Below, one piece after another: positions 18,105 to 27,912 of a stretch of DNA of 64,000 nt. The stretch is from Halarcobacter sp. (GTDB lineage: Bacteria > Campylobacterota > Campylobacteria > Campylobacterales > Arcobacteraceae): assembly GCA_030145305.1 (NCBI GenBank), contig JAQYVX010000002.1:327270-391269 (forward strand), in the 5' to 3' direction. The notes beneath the pieces were generated by a model. The model had not been told where the DNA came from, did not search any database, and saw only the letters and a list, made by a program, of their open reading frames with translations. A program made the translations under genes and the position numbers. Each line of letters begins with the position of its first letter. The first letter of the stretch is position 1.

Positions 18105-18596
18105 TTAAATGAAATATTTTGTTGAATTTTCTTTTAGTTTTTGGAATATTTTGTCAAAGTCTACAGGGTAGACTCTTGTATTTCCAATTGAGCTTATAAA
18201 ATTTGTATCTCCTAGCCATCTTGGAAGTACATGATAATGAACATGTTCAGCAATTCCAGCTCCTGCTGCTTTGCTTAAATTCATTCCAATATTTACGCCC
18301 TCTGCATTTAATACTTCTTTTAACATCTTTGTTGCTTGCTTTACTCTTAAAGACATTTCTATCCAAATTTTATCATCTAATTCTTCTATTTTATCTGTAT
18401 GAATATTTGGAATTATCATCATATGTCCTGGAGAATATGGATATTTATTCATAACTACATAAGAGTTTTCATCTCTAAATAAGACGCCAAGCTTTTCATC
18501 ATCATTTGGGTTTTCACAAATATGACAAAATACGCAACCTTCAATTTTATCTTCAGTTACATACTCAAATCTCCAAGGTGCATACATTCTGTCCAT
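18105..18596 (-). CDS. HIT family nucleotide hydrolase/transferase
   Basis: A 163-residue protein with the histidine-triad motif AEHVHYHVLPRW near the C terminus; the middle histidine of HxHxH is the nucleophile. An N-terminal CVFCHIC segment may bind zinc, as in Ap4A phosphorylase-like HIT proteins. MYAPWRFEYV at the start is typical of the bacterial Ap4A-type branch. It probably hydrolyses dinucleoside polyphosphates or AMP conjugates. Confidence 0.88.
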   Translation of the reverse strand: MDRMYAPWRFEYVTEDKIEGCVFCHICENPNDDEKLGVLFRDENSYVVMNKYPYSPGHMMIIPNIHTDKIEELDDKIWIEMSLRVKQATKMLKEVLNAEGVNIGMNLSKAAGAGIAEHVHYHVLPRWLGDTNFISSIGNTRVYPVDFDKIFQKLKENSTKYFI

Positions 18597-18611
18597 TTTT
18601 ATTCCTTAAAA

Positions 18612-18627
18612 TCCCTTTTTTAAGGGA
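18612..18627 (-). terminator. Hairpin terminator downstream of the murF cluster
   Basis: TCCCTT and AAGGGA form a stem with a 4-base loop; on the minus strand it is followed by TTTT. It lies between the end of murF and the HIT gene. Confidence 0.5.
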
Positions 18628-18653
18628 CCATATATTTTATGATTACTTTTATC

Positions 18654-18744
18654 AGTGGAAGTAAATTCCACTTAAAGGTAGTCTAAAAAAACTAGTTTTT
18701 TCAGGCACCTTTAGTAACAAAGCCTAAAGAGAACAACGAGTTGT
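18654..18744. repeat. Cluster of short palindromes after murF
   Basis: Three hairpins occupy about 90 bases: AGTGGAA-GTAAA-TTCCACT (18654-18672); TAAAGGT...ACCTTTA (18673-18713) with an inner AAAAAACTAGTTTTTT palindrome; and ACAAC-GA-GTTGT (18733-18744). They lie between the murF stop and the terminator at 18612. They may stabilise or terminate the mRNA; no function is shown. Confidence 0.5.
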
Positions 18745-18750
18745 CCTTAA

Positions 18751-20187
18751 CTAAATAAAATTTGGTGCATCGTTTGCAAAAAGAATTAAATCCCCTGCTT
18801 TAGTTTTTGAAGCTAAAGTTGATTCTAAATCTTTTTTGTCTTTTAAAATAAATAGTTTCTTTTCATCTATATTTGCACTTAAAAGATGAGTATTTAAATT
18901 TCCAGTAATTATAGCAAAATCAAACTTTTCATTTATTTCATTTGCAATAAGAATATTAGCCTCTGATGTTGATTCCACTAAGCCTGGTGTTACAATCACT
19001 TTTCTTCCTTCATATGAAGAACAAATATTAATACCTTCTAACATACCTTCAAGATTTCCATTAAAGCTATCATCAATAATAATTTTACCACCTGCTTCAA
19101 TTTTTTGTAATCTATGTTCAACTTGAGGTAAATCTTTTATTGCTAGCTTTATTTCATCAATACTCATATTAAGTTCGTAAGCCACCAAAATAACAGCTGT
19201 TAAATTAATTGCGTTAAAGCTTCCAAGTATTGGAGCATGGAAATGTTGTTGTTTGCCATCAATAATAATATCAAACCAAATACCATCAAGATTTGACATG
19301 GTAACATTTAGGTTATTAGGAAACTTTATAATAGTGTCATAATCTTTCATAGGAACAGATTCATGTACAAAACCACGAATCATCTTAGGAGACTTTAGTA
19401 TCTCCATTTTTGTATGAATAATATTATCTAAAGTTTTAAAATACTCAATATGCTGTTCTCCTACTGAACCTAATACACAATACTCAGGCTCCAAAAACAT
19501 GGTAATTTCTTCAATATCACCTTTTTCTCTAGCTCCTGCTTCTGCAATATAAATTTGAGTATCAAGTGGTAAATCTTTATTAACATCTAAAACTATTCCA
19601 GCCATAGTATTTACAGATCTTGGAGTTTTATATACTTTATATTTTCTTTTTAAAACTTGGTAAAGATAATTCTTGATTGAAGTCTTTCCGTATGATGCGG
19701 TAATTGCAACTGTTTTTAAATTAGGAATTGCTGAAAACCTCTCTTTTGCTCTATGTTTAAAAGAGATAAAAAATATTTTTTCTAAAATTAAAGAAATACC
19801 ATAAGCCAAAAATAGTGGTATAAATATGGCTGTTGAATGGCAAGATTCACTAGCTAAACATAAGGCTGTAATAGTAAAAGTTGTAAACAATAAAATTGCT
19901 AAAAATCTTTTCACCCGCCCAGTTAATACTACAGGACGATCTAGCTTTTTATTCCACAAGATAAAACTTGTTAAATATAAAACATAAAAATAAATTGCAA
20001 AATATAAATCAGGCAAAATATGAAAGAATACAATAGGTGCTACAAAATATGTAATATGCCATTGCCATTTATGATGCTTAAGAACAACTCTTTCTAACTT
20101 ATAGTTATACCATTGCAAATTTGTAATTAAATACCAGCCTAGGGCCATTATTAGTATTATGTGTGTAAATATATTAAAGTATTCCAT
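18751..20187 (-). CDS. murF: UDP-N-acetylmuramoyl-tripeptide--D-alanyl-D-alanine ligase, membrane-anchored
   Basis: A 478-residue Mur ligase. The ATP-binding loop reads TASYGKTSIKNYL, the central domain has IAEAGAREKGDIEEI, and the C-terminal domain has IIIDDSFNGNLEGM. About 150 N-terminal residues are hydrophobic with four or five predicted membrane helices, an extension I also associate with MurF of Campylobacter relatives. MurF adds D-Ala-D-Ala to the peptidoglycan precursor; ddl, which makes that dipeptide, is two genes upstream in the same operon. It overlaps the hydrolase gene by 14 bases. Confidence 0.92.
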   Translation of the reverse strand: MEYFNIFTHIILIMALGWYLITNLQWYNYKLERVVLKHHKWQWHITYFVAPIVFFHILPDLYFAIYFYVLYLTSFILWNKKLDRPVVLTGRVKRFLAILLFTTFTITALCLASESCHSTAIFIPLFLAYGISLILEKIFFISFKHRAKERFSAIPNLKTVAITASYGKTSIKNYLYQVLKRKYKVYKTPRSVNTMAGIVLDVNKDLPLDTQIYIAEAGAREKGDIEEITMFLEPEYCVLGSVGEQHIEYFKTLDNIIHTKMEILKSPKMIRGFVHESVPMKDYDTIIKFPNNLNVTMSNLDGIWFDIIIDGKQQHFHAPILGSFNAINLTAVILVAYELNMSIDEIKLAIKDLPQVEHRLQKIEAGGKIIIDDSFNGNLEGMLEGINICSSYEGRKVIVTPGLVESTSEANILIANEINEKFDFAIITGNLNTHLLSANIDEKKLFILKDKKDLESTLASKTKAGDLILFANDAPNFI

Positions 20188-20905
20188 CTTTTATTCCATT
20201 TTCTATTCTAAAGGCAACATCTTGCGCATATTTAATGAAAAAATAGTGATCACTATTGTATGAGTTAAAACTACTATTTTCTATTAAATCATGTATTTTT
20301 TCACCTGAACTAAGTGAAGTTGCACTGTCATATTCGCCCCAGAAAATCATAGCATTTTTTTTATAAGATTCAAAGACTTTTGAAAAGTCTTCATCAACTA
20401 CATTTTTAAAAGTATCATACATGTTTTCACTCATACTATCTACATCTTTACTTCTAAAAGCTTTTGTAATTTTTCTAAGCCCTAAAGAATTGAAAGCTTT
20501 TGCTATTTTTATTTTCATTTTAACATCAAAACTTTTTTCTTCTAAAATTCCAGCTGTGCTAAGTAAAATAAGATTTCTAGGATTTAATAAAGTTGCAACT
20601 TTACCTCCAAAAGAGTGTCCAGCTACGGCAATAATATTTGTATTTAAAACAGTAAAAAACTCTTGCATAATTAAAGCATAGTCATTTGTAGTAAGAACAT
20701 ATTTATTTGAACTTCTTCCAAAACCTGGCATATCCACATAAATATGCCTATAGTTGTTTAAACAAGAGCCAAAAGCTTGTTTCATAATATCTTTATTTGA
20801 ACCCCAACCATGAAGAAAAACTATATCTTGACTTGCACTTGGATTTACAATTTCATAAGATATATCAAAATGTTTTTCTAATAGCTTTATACTCTTTAGA
20901 GCCAA
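20174..20905 (-). CDS. Alpha/beta hydrolase
   Basis: A 243-residue protein with the oxyanion HGWGSNKD region, the nucleophile elbow VAGHSFGGKVA and a C-terminal HYFF histidine segment. The start is a TTG immediately after the ddl stop, with AAGGGAAA upstream. A hydrolase between ddl and murF is conserved in Campylobacter; its substrate is unknown. Confidence 0.88.
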   Translation of the reverse strand: MALKSIKLLEKHFDISYEIVNPSASQDIVFLHGWGSNKDIMKQAFGSCLNNYRHIYVDMPGFGRSSNKYVLTTNDYALIMQEFFTVLNTNIIAVAGHSFGGKVATLLNPRNLILLSTAGILEEKSFDVKMKIKIAKAFNSLGLRKITKAFRSKDVDSMSENMYDTFKNVVDEDFSKVFESYKKNAMIFWGEYDSATSLSSGEKIHDLIENSSFNSYNSDHYFFIKYAQDVAFRIENGIKDGIL

Positions 20906-21940
20906 TTATTTTCCCTTAGCCGCATGAATTTTATTTACATATTCATATGTAATTTTAATATCTTTTGTTTTAGGTAATGATTTACAAAGTGAAAGTAAAA
21001 TATTATTAAAATCTTCAAAAAGATAATTCGCCATTGAACCAGGAATTGGATTAATTTCATTTAAATAAACTTCATTATCTTGAACAAAAAAATCACATCT
21101 GATTAAAGAACCATCAAATTGAGTATTATAAATCTTTTTAAATGACTCTTTTATTCTTTCTTCTAAATCTTCGCTAATATCAGCTTTTGAAGCAGTTGAA
21201 GTTCTTGCAAAATCAAGATATTTTTTGTCAAAATCTAAAAATTCTGTTTTTTGAGGTTCTTCTACAATAGAAAATTTAAACTCATCATTTATTTTAGTTC
21301 CAGCTAAATTGTATTCTTTTATTCCAGAAATAAATGGCTCAATTATAATTGCATCATCAAATTCAAAAGCAACATCTAAAGCGTATAATAACTCTTCTTG
21401 TGTTTTTACAATTGAAACTCCTATTGAACTTCCTAAAGTAACTGGCTTAATAATAACAGGGAATTGTACAACCTTTACCGGGTCATTTTTCGTATAATAT
21501 TTATATTGAATAGTTTTTACATCTACGCTATGGGCATAACCTTTTGTTAAAAACTTATTAAAACTAACAGAACTAGCAGCTTTTCTTGGGCCAATGTAAG
21601 GAAGATTATAAAATTCAAACAAAGAAGCTAATAGCCCATCCTCGCCATCACCACCATGAGTAATATTTAAAATAACATCAACATCTAAGTTTTTATCACC
21701 AAACATAGCTTTTTTTGCAAAGGCACCTTTTTTAAGAGTTAAGGTGTCACATTTTTTATAATCACCTGTACTGAACAGTTTTGATTTCATTACGTTTGTT
21801 GGGATATGGTAAAAATCTCTATTTTGATCACAGAAAATATATACTAACTCTTCTTTTAAAACATCTTTCATTGCAATTGCAGAAACAATTGAAATTTCAT
21901 GTTCATATGATTTTCCACCAAATACTATTCCTATTTTCAA
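20906..21940 (-). CDS. ddl: D-alanine--D-alanine ligase
   Basis: A 344-residue ATP-grasp enzyme making D-Ala-D-Ala for peptidoglycan. Seen: N-terminal IGIVFGGKSYEHEISIVSA, the ITHGGDGEDG motif, PVIIKPVTLGSSIGVSIVK for ATP binding and YLNEINPIPGSMANYLFE with metal-binding residues. It is co-oriented with ruvA upstream (20 bases) and the hydrolase and murF downstream. Confidence 0.96.
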   Translation of the reverse strand: MKIGIVFGGKSYEHEISIVSAIAMKDVLKEELVYIFCDQNRDFYHIPTNVMKSKLFSTGDYKKCDTLTLKKGAFAKKAMFGDKNLDVDVILNITHGGDGEDGLLASLFEFYNLPYIGPRKAASSVSFNKFLTKGYAHSVDVKTIQYKYYTKNDPVKVVQFPVIIKPVTLGSSIGVSIVKTQEELLYALDVAFEFDDAIIIEPFISGIKEYNLAGTKINDEFKFSIVEEPQKTEFLDFDKKYLDFARTSTASKADISEDLEERIKESFKKIYNTQFDGSLIRCDFFVQDNEVYLNEINPIPGSMANYLFEDFNNILLSLCKSLPKTKDIKITYEYVNKIHAAKGK

Positions 21941-21960
21941 ACTATCTCCTATCTAAATTT

Positions 21961-22524
21961 CTATTTTTGTAATTTTTTAAGTGCTTGTTTTACTAACTCA
22001 CCAGTTGTTATAGCATCACAAGTTCTCAAGACTCTTGAGACTACATCTTTTTTGAATCCTAAAGACTCTAAGGCTAAAGATGCTTCTAAACTTGTATTTG
22101 CGGAAGAATTCTCTTCACTATCTTCACCATCAATTATAAATCCTGAAAGTTCAACAAGAATTCTACTTGCTCCTTTAGGACCAATTCCAGGAACTCTTTT
22201 TAACATTGAAATATCGTTTGAACTTACAATTTGAGAAAAAGATGCAGGGGTGAAAGTTGAACAAATAGCAAGAGCCACTTTGGGTCCTACTCCATTTATT
22301 TTAATTACTGTATCAAAAAGTTTTTTTTCATTTGCTTCTAAAAATCCATACAAAGTTTGAGAATCTTCTCTTATAATATGTGTAATAAATAATTTTATTT
22401 TATTGTCTGTAATTTTTGAACTACAGTTAACAGAAACAAAAATTTCATAAATAATTCCATTAACATTAACATTTAATAATGTTGGTTCTTTTCTTTCAAT
22501 AATGCCTTCTAAGCCTATGATCAT
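21961..22524 (-). CDS. ruvA: Holliday junction branch migration protein RuvA
   Basis: A 187-residue protein with the N-terminal OB domain ([15 protein letters not shown]), helix-hairpin-helix repeats ([14 protein letters not shown] and [16 protein letters not shown]) and the small C-terminal domain III that contacts RuvB ([15 protein letters not shown] [12 protein letters not shown]). It binds four-way junctions as a tetramer. Confidence 0.96.
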   Translation of the reverse strand: MIIGLEGIIERKEPTLLNVNVNGIIYEIFVSVNCSSKITDNKIKLFITHIIREDSQTLYGFLEANEKKLFDTVIKINGVGPKVALAICSTFTPASFSQIVSSNDISMLKRVPGIGPKGASRILVELSGFIIDGEDSEENSSANTSLEASLALESLGFKKDVVSRVLRTCDAITTGELVKQALKKLQK

Positions 22525-22585
22525 GATTTTCTCTTGAATTGTAAAATAATTGCACTTTTTAATTAATAATAAATAATATAGATTA

Positions 22586-22591
22586 TATAAT
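22586..22591 (+). promoter_or_regulatory. -10 box for the chemoreceptor gene
   Basis: TATAAT in an AT-rich divergent region lies 30 bases before the start codon at 22622; AAAGG precedes the start. Confidence 0.5.
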
Positions 22592-22621
22592 AAATTAACT
22601 TAAACCAAAAGGTACGTAAAG

Positions 22622-24811
22622 ATGCTTCAATTTATAATGAAAAAGATAAGCAATAAAATTATTCTTGCTTTATTTATTTTAATGACTTCGTCAAGTTTAG
22701 TTGTAACTTATTTTATTACTAACCAAGTAGAAGAAGATGCAATTTTCGCATCAAAGAAAAATCTAGAAATGATTAACGCAGCAATGTTTCAAAGTCTTAG
22801 AACAGCAATGAATACAGGAGACCCTGCTCAAATAGCAAAAGCAGAAAAGGAAGCCAGTGAAATTGAGGGTGTAAAAAAATTAACTATTGCAAAAAGTAAG
22901 CCTTTAATTGAGATGTACTCTCCTGGTGAAAAATTTACAGAAAATAAAGCTATATTAAAATCTTTCAAAGATAAACAAAGTCAAATAATTGAAAGCACAG
23001 AAGATGGTCATAGTTTAAGAATGATAAAACCTATGGTTGCAACAAAAGATTGTTTAATGTGTCATGCAAACCAAGCTGAAGGTGATATTATTGGAGTAAT
23101 GGACTTAACATTTTCACTTGATGAATCTGATTTAAGAATTAGTGATTTAATAATAGATATTTTAATTATGTCTACACTTTTTGGCTGGATTACTATTGGT
23201 CTTATTTTCTTAATTGTAAAAAGAGCTACAAACCCTATTTCAAAATTAAAAGAAGGTTTCCAAAACTTACTTCATTCTAATGATACAAGTATTAATTTAG
23301 AAATCGAATCAAAAGATGAGATTGGTGAAGTTGCACAACTATTTAATTCATACATGGGAAAAGTTCGTGAGGGCTTAAAAGAAGATGAAAAAGTTATTGA
23401 AGAGGCAAATGATATTTTAGAAAAAACAAGTAATGGATTCTTTGTTTATCAAGTTAACTCAACTGCATCTAACCCATATGTAGAAGATCTAAAAAACAAA
23501 TTAAATACAATGATTTTAAGTACAAAAAATACCCTAGATAAAATAAATATAACTTTAAGAAACTATTCTGAATCAAAGTTTGATTATAGAATAGATGACA
23601 AAGGTATATACGGAGATTTAGCTTCATTAACAGCAGGAATTAAACTAGTAGGAAATAATACTTCTGAAATTTTAGCAATGATTATGAATACTGGTGATTC
23701 ATTAAATAGAAATACACATACCTTATCAACTGCATCAAATAATTTATCAAAATCATCAAATCAACAAGCAGCTTCACTAGAAGAAACAGCAGCTGCACTT
23801 GAAGAAATAACAGCAAATATTCAAGGTAATACACAAGCTTCAATACAAATGGCAAACTTAGCTGATAATGTTACAAAATCTGCCCAAAATGGACAAAACC
23901 TTGCAAATAGAACTGCTGGGGCAATGGATGATATAAATAAACAAGTTACTTCTATTACAGAAGCAATTGAAGTAATAGACCAAATTGCTTTCCAAACTAA
24001 TATCCTATCTTTAAATGCGGCTGTTGAAGCTGCAACAGCAGGAGAAGCAGGAAAAGGTTTTGCCGTTGTTGCACAAGAAGTTAGAAATCTTGCAAGTAGA
24101 TCAGCAGAAGCTGCAAAAGAAATAAAAGAAATTGTTCAAAAAGCTACTAGTAAAGCAAATGATGGTAAAAAGATTTCAGATGAAATGATTGCAGGTTATG
24201 ATGAATTAAATACAAATATTAAATCTACAATTGAAAAAATTGAATATGTAGCAACTGCTTCTAAAGAGCAAGAAAAGGGTATTACTCAAATTAATGATGC
24301 TGTAACTATGTTAGATAAAGCAACACAAGAAAATGCCCATGTAGCAGAAGAAATATCAAGTATGTCAACTCAAATTGCAGATATGTCAAACTCTTTAGTA
24401 ACAGCAGCATCACGAGCTAGCTTCTTAGAAGATGCAAGAGAAGAAGTATGTAACGTAGATTTAGTTTATGATACAGCAAATTTAAAAGTTGATGTGTTAA
24501 AACTAAAAGATAGTGTTTACTCTCAACTTGGTAAATATCAAACTTGGAAAGTTACAAAAGATCAATCTTTAGAAGATTGGATTACAAATTATACTAATAC
24601 GAATCCAAATGTTAATATGGGTTCAATAGATAACTTAAGAGATTTAAGTGCTAGTCTTAATATAAAACTACAAAACTTAGTTGATTCAAATGCTAATAAA
24701 AAAGAGAATGTAATATTAAATGAAAAAGCGAAAGAAGTAGAGATAGAAACTCTTAGAATATTTGGAACACTAAATCAGCTTAAAAAAGATGCTTGTAAAA
24801 TAAGCAAATAA
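22622..24811 (+). CDS. Methyl-accepting chemotaxis protein with c-type haem motif in the sensor domain
   Basis: A 729-residue chemoreceptor. Order: membrane helix 1 (about residues 13-33), a periplasmic domain of about 140 residues, membrane helix 2 (about 180-200), HAMP, and a methyl-accepting signalling domain with the hairpin [20 protein letters not shown]. The periplasmic part ends with a CxxCH motif (Cys144, Cys147, His148; [10 protein letters not shown]), which binds haem c covalently in other proteins. It resembles DUF3365/Tll0287-like sensors, so redox or gas sensing is likely. The start could also be the internal ATG of MKKISNK five codons later. A C-terminal helical tail after the signalling domain is unassigned. 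Confidence 0.92.
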   Translation: MLQFIMKKISNKIILALFILMTSSSLVVTYFITNQVEEDAIFASKKNLEMINAAMFQSLRTAMNTGDPAQIAKAEKEASEIEGVKKLTIAKSKPLIEMYSPGEKFTENKAILKSFKDKQSQIIESTEDGHSLRMIKPMVATKDCLMCHANQAEGDIIGVMDLTFSLDESDLRISDLIIDILIMSTLFGWITIGLIFLIVKRATNPISKLKEGFQNLLHSNDTSINLEIESKDEIGEVAQLFNSYMGKVREGLKEDEKVIEEANDILEKTSNGFFVYQVNSTASNPYVEDLKNKLNTMILSTKNTLDKINITLRNYSESKFDYRIDDKGIYGDLASLTAGIKLVGNNTSEILAMIMNTGDSLNRNTHTLSTASNNLSKSSNQQAASLEETAAALEEITANIQGNTQASIQMANLADNVTKSAQNGQNLANRTAGAMDDINKQVTSITEAIEVIDQIAFQTNILSLNAAVEAATAGEAGKGFAVVAQEVRNLASRSAEAAKEIKEIVQKATSKANDGKKISDEMIAGYDELNTNIKSTIEKIEYVATASKEQEKGITQINDAVTMLDKATQENAHVAEEISSMSTQIADMSNSLVTAASRASFLEDAREEVCNVDLVYDTANLKVDVLKLKDSVYSQLGKYQTWKVTKDQSLEDWITNYTNTNPNVNMGSIDNLRDLSASLNIKLQNLVDSNANKKENVILNEKAKEVEIETLRIFGTLNQLKKDACKISK

Positions 24812-24817
24812 AAAGAA

Positions 24818-24843
24818 ATAAAAAGGATTAATTTCCTTTTTAT
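24818..24843. terminator. Bidirectional terminator after the chemoreceptor gene
   Basis: ATAAAAAGGA and TCCTTTTTAT form a 10-bp stem with a 6-base loop between converging genes, with T/A tracts on both sides. Confidence 0.7.
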
Positions 24844-24844
24844 T

Positions 24845-25204
24845 TTACTTCCCCATACTTTGAATTAAAGCCTCTAGTTCATCATTAGAAACCATATCTT
24901 CAGAGTCATTTTTTCCTATATTTTTAGCACTTGGTGCTATATTATAATCGCTTATATCAATATTGTTTGTTTGAGATACATAATTAACAATTTTTTCTAT
25001 TTTTTGTCTATGTAAATCTTGATGTTGTAACATACCAAAAGAGGTAGAAACTAATTTGCTAACTTTTTCTATTTCGTGTGAATGAATACTAGAATTAATT
25101 ATTATAGAATTAATTGATTCTAAATTATCATAAATTGCGATTGAGTTTGATTCAGACTCTTTTATCACGTCACAAAGCTCTTTTATTAATTCGTCATAAG
25201 TCAT
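24845..25204 (-). CDS. Short CheZ-like CheY-P phosphatase candidate
   Basis: A 119-residue protein of mostly amphipathic helices. It contains LQHQDLHRQKIEKIVNYV, matching the CheZ active-site pattern DxxxQ (Asp63, Gln67), and ends NDELEALIQSMGK, like the CheY-binding tail of CheZ (E. coli ends VDDLLDSLGF). Known CheZ proteins are about twice as long, so this is a compact version. The ATG of MTYDEL is chosen because GGAG lies 6 bases upstream. It converges on the chemoreceptor gene, which supports a chemotaxis role. Confidence 0.7.
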   Translation of the reverse strand: MTYDELIKELCDVIKESESNSIAIYDNLESINSIIINSSIHSHEIEKVSKLVSTSFGMLQHQDLHRQKIEKIVNYVSQTNNIDISDYNIAPSAKNIGKNDSEDMVSNDELEALIQSMGK

Positions 25205-25288
25205 ATATTTCTCCAAAAAGTAATCCGTTGTACTTAAGTTTAATTAGTTTAACCTATTTAAACTTAAGTATATTATATAATTATATCT

Positions 25289-26353
25289 CTAATGAATAAC
25301 TTCTGCAACAAATTCTGTAGCATAAGAACCTTTTGGCAGTGAAAATTGTATTTCCATCCAGTTTTTATCTTCTTTATAGTTTGTTTGTACCTCATCAGGG
25401 AATACCCAAGAAAATCTTCTAGCACCATCTTCTGGTATTTTTATATCATATTCTTTTTCTATTTCATAAGCTAAATCAACTGCAATTTTCACTCTTTTTC
25501 CACATAAAATTCCTGTTGCTACTCTATCTTTTTTAGAAAATTTCTCAGCTTCTGCTTCTAAATCTTCAACATGAAATATTTTTCCAAAAGGATAATGACT
25601 CATCAAATCACCAGGTAATAATTTAAAAGGGTGTTCTTGTTTCTTCATATTCTTCACAATATCTAAAGGTAAATTTAGTTTTTCAAAAATCTCTTTTGGA
25701 GCAAAAGCATCAACTAATTTTGATACTTCTATTCTTTTTGATAACCAAGAATTAAAAAGATGACTTTGATAAGCATTTATATACATTTGCTTTAGTTTTC
25801 TATTCTTTTCTTTTAGTTCACCTTTTATAATAGCTTCACCCTTCTCATAATTATTCCCCTCGATTCCAAATCTTTGAAAACCGAAATAATTTGGCATACC
25901 AAAATTAACAATTCGTGAAATTGCTTCTTCAATTTTTCTTGCATCCATTGGAGTTACTCTTTTTAATCTAATGAAAAATTTATTTCCTTTTAAATGCCCT
26001 ATTTTAATCTTATTGTTATGTCTATTAGTTTCAAGAATTTTGATATTTGCGTGATTAAATTTATTTAATTTTTCTTCACAAGACTTAGGAATAGATATTT
26101 GTTGTACTGTCATTGCATTTTTATCTTTTAAACCTGCATATCCTATATCTCTATTTTTACATCCCAGTTGTTCTGCGAATATAGAAAGAGCATCCCATGT
26201 TGTCAAATCTTTTTTTCTAAATTTAACAATGATATGTTCCCCTTCCCCACTAAATTCATATAAGGGAATTTCTGTCACAACAAAATCATCTTTGTTTTGT
26301 TTAAATAGAACATCAATTTTTGAGTGATTTAAGTATCTTTGTAATTGTTTCAA
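25289..26353 (-). CDS. truD: tRNA pseudouridine synthase D
   Basis: A 354-residue enzyme that makes pseudouridine 13 in tRNA(Glu). The catalytic aspartate lies in GYAGLKDKNAMTVQQISIP, and the family motif NYFGFQRFG follows. It also contains the inserted TRUD domain region. It ends the thiL-truD pair, with 12 bases between the genes. Confidence 0.95.
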   Translation of the reverse strand: MKQLQRYLNHSKIDVLFKQNKDDFVVTEIPLYEFSGEGEHIIVKFRKKDLTTWDALSIFAEQLGCKNRDIGYAGLKDKNAMTVQQISIPKSCEEKLNKFNHANIKILETNRHNNKIKIGHLKGNKFFIRLKRVTPMDARKIEEAISRIVNFGMPNYFGFQRFGIEGNNYEKGEAIIKGELKEKNRKLKQMYINAYQSHLFNSWLSKRIEVSKLVDAFAPKEIFEKLNLPLDIVKNMKKQEHPFKLLPGDLMSHYPFGKIFHVEDLEAEAEKFSKKDRVATGILCGKRVKIAVDLAYEIEKEYDIKIPEDGARRFSWVFPDEVQTNYKEDKNWMEIQFSLPKGSYATEFVAEVIH

Positions 26354-26365
26354 TTAGTTTCCTTT

Positions 26366-27202
26366 TTAATTAAAATGATGATTTTTACAATCACATTTAT
26401 ATTTACCTTTTACAGCTTTTGCAAAGATATTTAAATTTACATTATGTTTTTTTGCAATATTTTCTATTTTTGCTTGATATTTTAATGGAAAAGAAAATAG
26501 TAATTCATACTCTTCCCCGGAACAACCTATATGAGTGGGAATGTCATAAAAAAACTTAAAACTTTTATTATTTTGTTTTGAAAGTCTTTCAAGTTCGAAA
26601 AAAAGTCCATCTGATATATCCATGGATACATTTATATATTTTGAAGCTTCAAAAAAGAAATCTGCATTTAATTTTGGCTCTATAAATTTTGATTTTTTTG
26701 AGATTATACCTCCACTTAAAAGTGTTTCTAAATCTCTTTTTGAAGTTCCTAAATCACCGGTATAACAAAGTAAATCATCTTTTTTCATTCCACTTCTTAG
26801 CTTTGCTTTTTTTGTTTTTGAAATAATTGTAATACTAATATCAAGCTTTATATTTGATATTGTATCTCCACCAATAATTTCGATTCCATATCTTTTTGCA
26901 ATATCTAAAAATCCACTTGCTAATTCTTTTATCTCTTTTTTTGAATACTCTTTTGGTATTGCTACACTTAAAAGTGCATATTTGGGTCTTGCATTCATTG
27001 CAATTGCATCTGAAATATTAACAAGCATTGCTTTTCTTGCAATCTGTTTTAAACTCATCCACTCTCTTTTAAAATGCACGTTCTCAAAAAAAGCATCACA
27101 ACTATAAACTAAATTGCCTATTACAGCACCATCATCACCAATTATTTTTGACTTTTTATTAAATTGATTTATAAAAAAATCTTCTTTATTCTTTTTTCTC
27201 AT
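26366..27202 (-). CDS. thiL: Thiamine-monophosphate kinase
   Basis: A 278-residue enzyme that phosphorylates thiamine phosphate to the diphosphate cofactor. Motifs: KIIGDDGAVIG, SCDAFFENVHF, ISDAIAMNARPKYALLSVAI, IIGGDTISN and a late MDISDGLFFELERL plus CSGEEYELLF. Slightly shorter than the 310-330 residue enterobacterial enzymes, as in other Campylobacterota. A C-terminal CDC pair is unusual but unexplained. Confidence 0.93.
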   Translation of the reverse strand: MRKKNKEDFFINQFNKKSKIIGDDGAVIGNLVYSCDAFFENVHFKREWMSLKQIARKAMLVNISDAIAMNARPKYALLSVAIPKEYSKKEIKELASGFLDIAKRYGIEIIGGDTISNIKLDISITIISKTKKAKLRSGMKKDDLLCYTGDLGTSKRDLETLLSGGIISKKSKFIEPKLNADFFFEASKYINVSMDISDGLFFELERLSKQNNKSFKFFYDIPTHIGCSGEEYELLFSFPLKYQAKIENIAKKHNVNLNIFAKAVKGKYKCDCKNHHFN

Positions 27203-27297
27203 AACGCGATATTATCATAACTGTGCTTTTTTTCTAATTTTTTACTTAAAAAATTTGCTAAGATATAAACTATCCTAATAAATTTAATTATTTTAGA

Positions 27298-27303
27298 TAT
27301 AAT
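27298..27303 (+). promoter_or_regulatory. -10 box of the superoxide reductase gene
   Basis: TATAAT preceded by TTTTAGA, the extended -10 style usual in Campylobacterota, lies 30 bases before the start. A strong AAGGAGA ribosome binding site follows at 27320-27326. Confidence 0.65.
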
Positions 27304-27332
27304 GCGCACAATTTAACTTAAGGAGAAGAGAA

Positions 27333-27719
27333 ATGCCAAAAATTAACAAATATGTTGACATTGATACTGTAGAGAGAGAAGCTAAGAAAGATTTAATTGA
27401 TAGACATAGCCCGTTTATTCACTGTAATGACACTGCAAAAGCAGGTGAACCATTTGAAGTAACTGTAAAAATGGGTAATGAATATACTCATCCAGATGAT
27501 TTTGATCATTATATTGAATCTGTATCATTATTTAATGGAGAAACATTATTAGCAAAAGCTTCATATGTTCCAGGAACTTTAGGAAATGTAAAAGCTCATA
27601 ATACAACAACATTTACTATTATTCCAACTTCTAAAAAATTAAACTTAGTTGCTCACGGATACTGTACAAAGCACGGAATTTGGGAATCTACTCCTGTAGT
27701 TGTTGCTGTAGCTGAATAG
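27333..27719 (+). CDS. Superoxide reductase (neelaredoxin/desulfoferrodoxin type)
   Basis: A 128-residue iron protein that reduces superoxide to hydrogen peroxide without making oxygen. The mononuclear iron centre is readable: histidines in DRHSPFI and YTHPDDFDHYIE, and Cys plus His in HGYCTKHGIWES. There is no N-terminal rubredoxin-like CxxC domain, so it is the one-iron form. Monocistronic, with its own promoter and terminator, suggesting high expression. Confidence 0.93.
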   Translation: MPKINKYVDIDTVEREAKKDLIDRHSPFIHCNDTAKAGEPFEVTVKMGNEYTHPDDFDHYIESVSLFNGETLLAKASYVPGTLGNVKAHNTTTFTIIPTSKKLNLVAHGYCTKHGIWESTPVVVAVAE

Positions 27720-27740
27720 TTTATAGTTAACAATATAATC

Positions 27741-27773
27741 AAAAGGTAGAGATTATTATCTCTACCTTTTTTT
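27741..27773 (+). terminator. Strong intrinsic terminator after superoxide reductase
   Basis: AAAAGGTAGAGAT and ATCTCTACCTTTT form a 13-bp stem with a 4-base loop, followed by a run of T residues. Confidence 0.9.
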
Positions 27774-27912
27774 ATGCTTTTTAAAACCTTAGGAAGTATT
27801 TTTTATCTTCAACTTTCTAAGTAAAAAAGAAAAATCTATTATTTTTATTTAATCTTTATAATCTATATTATAATTAGCTATAATATTGTTAAATTTTTTA
27901 CAAAGAATGATA

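Noticed and set aside
22622..24811. C-terminal zinc-binding CZB domain in the chemoreceptor
   Set aside because: The tail has similar length and a helical pattern, but the His/Cys zinc ligands are not seen.
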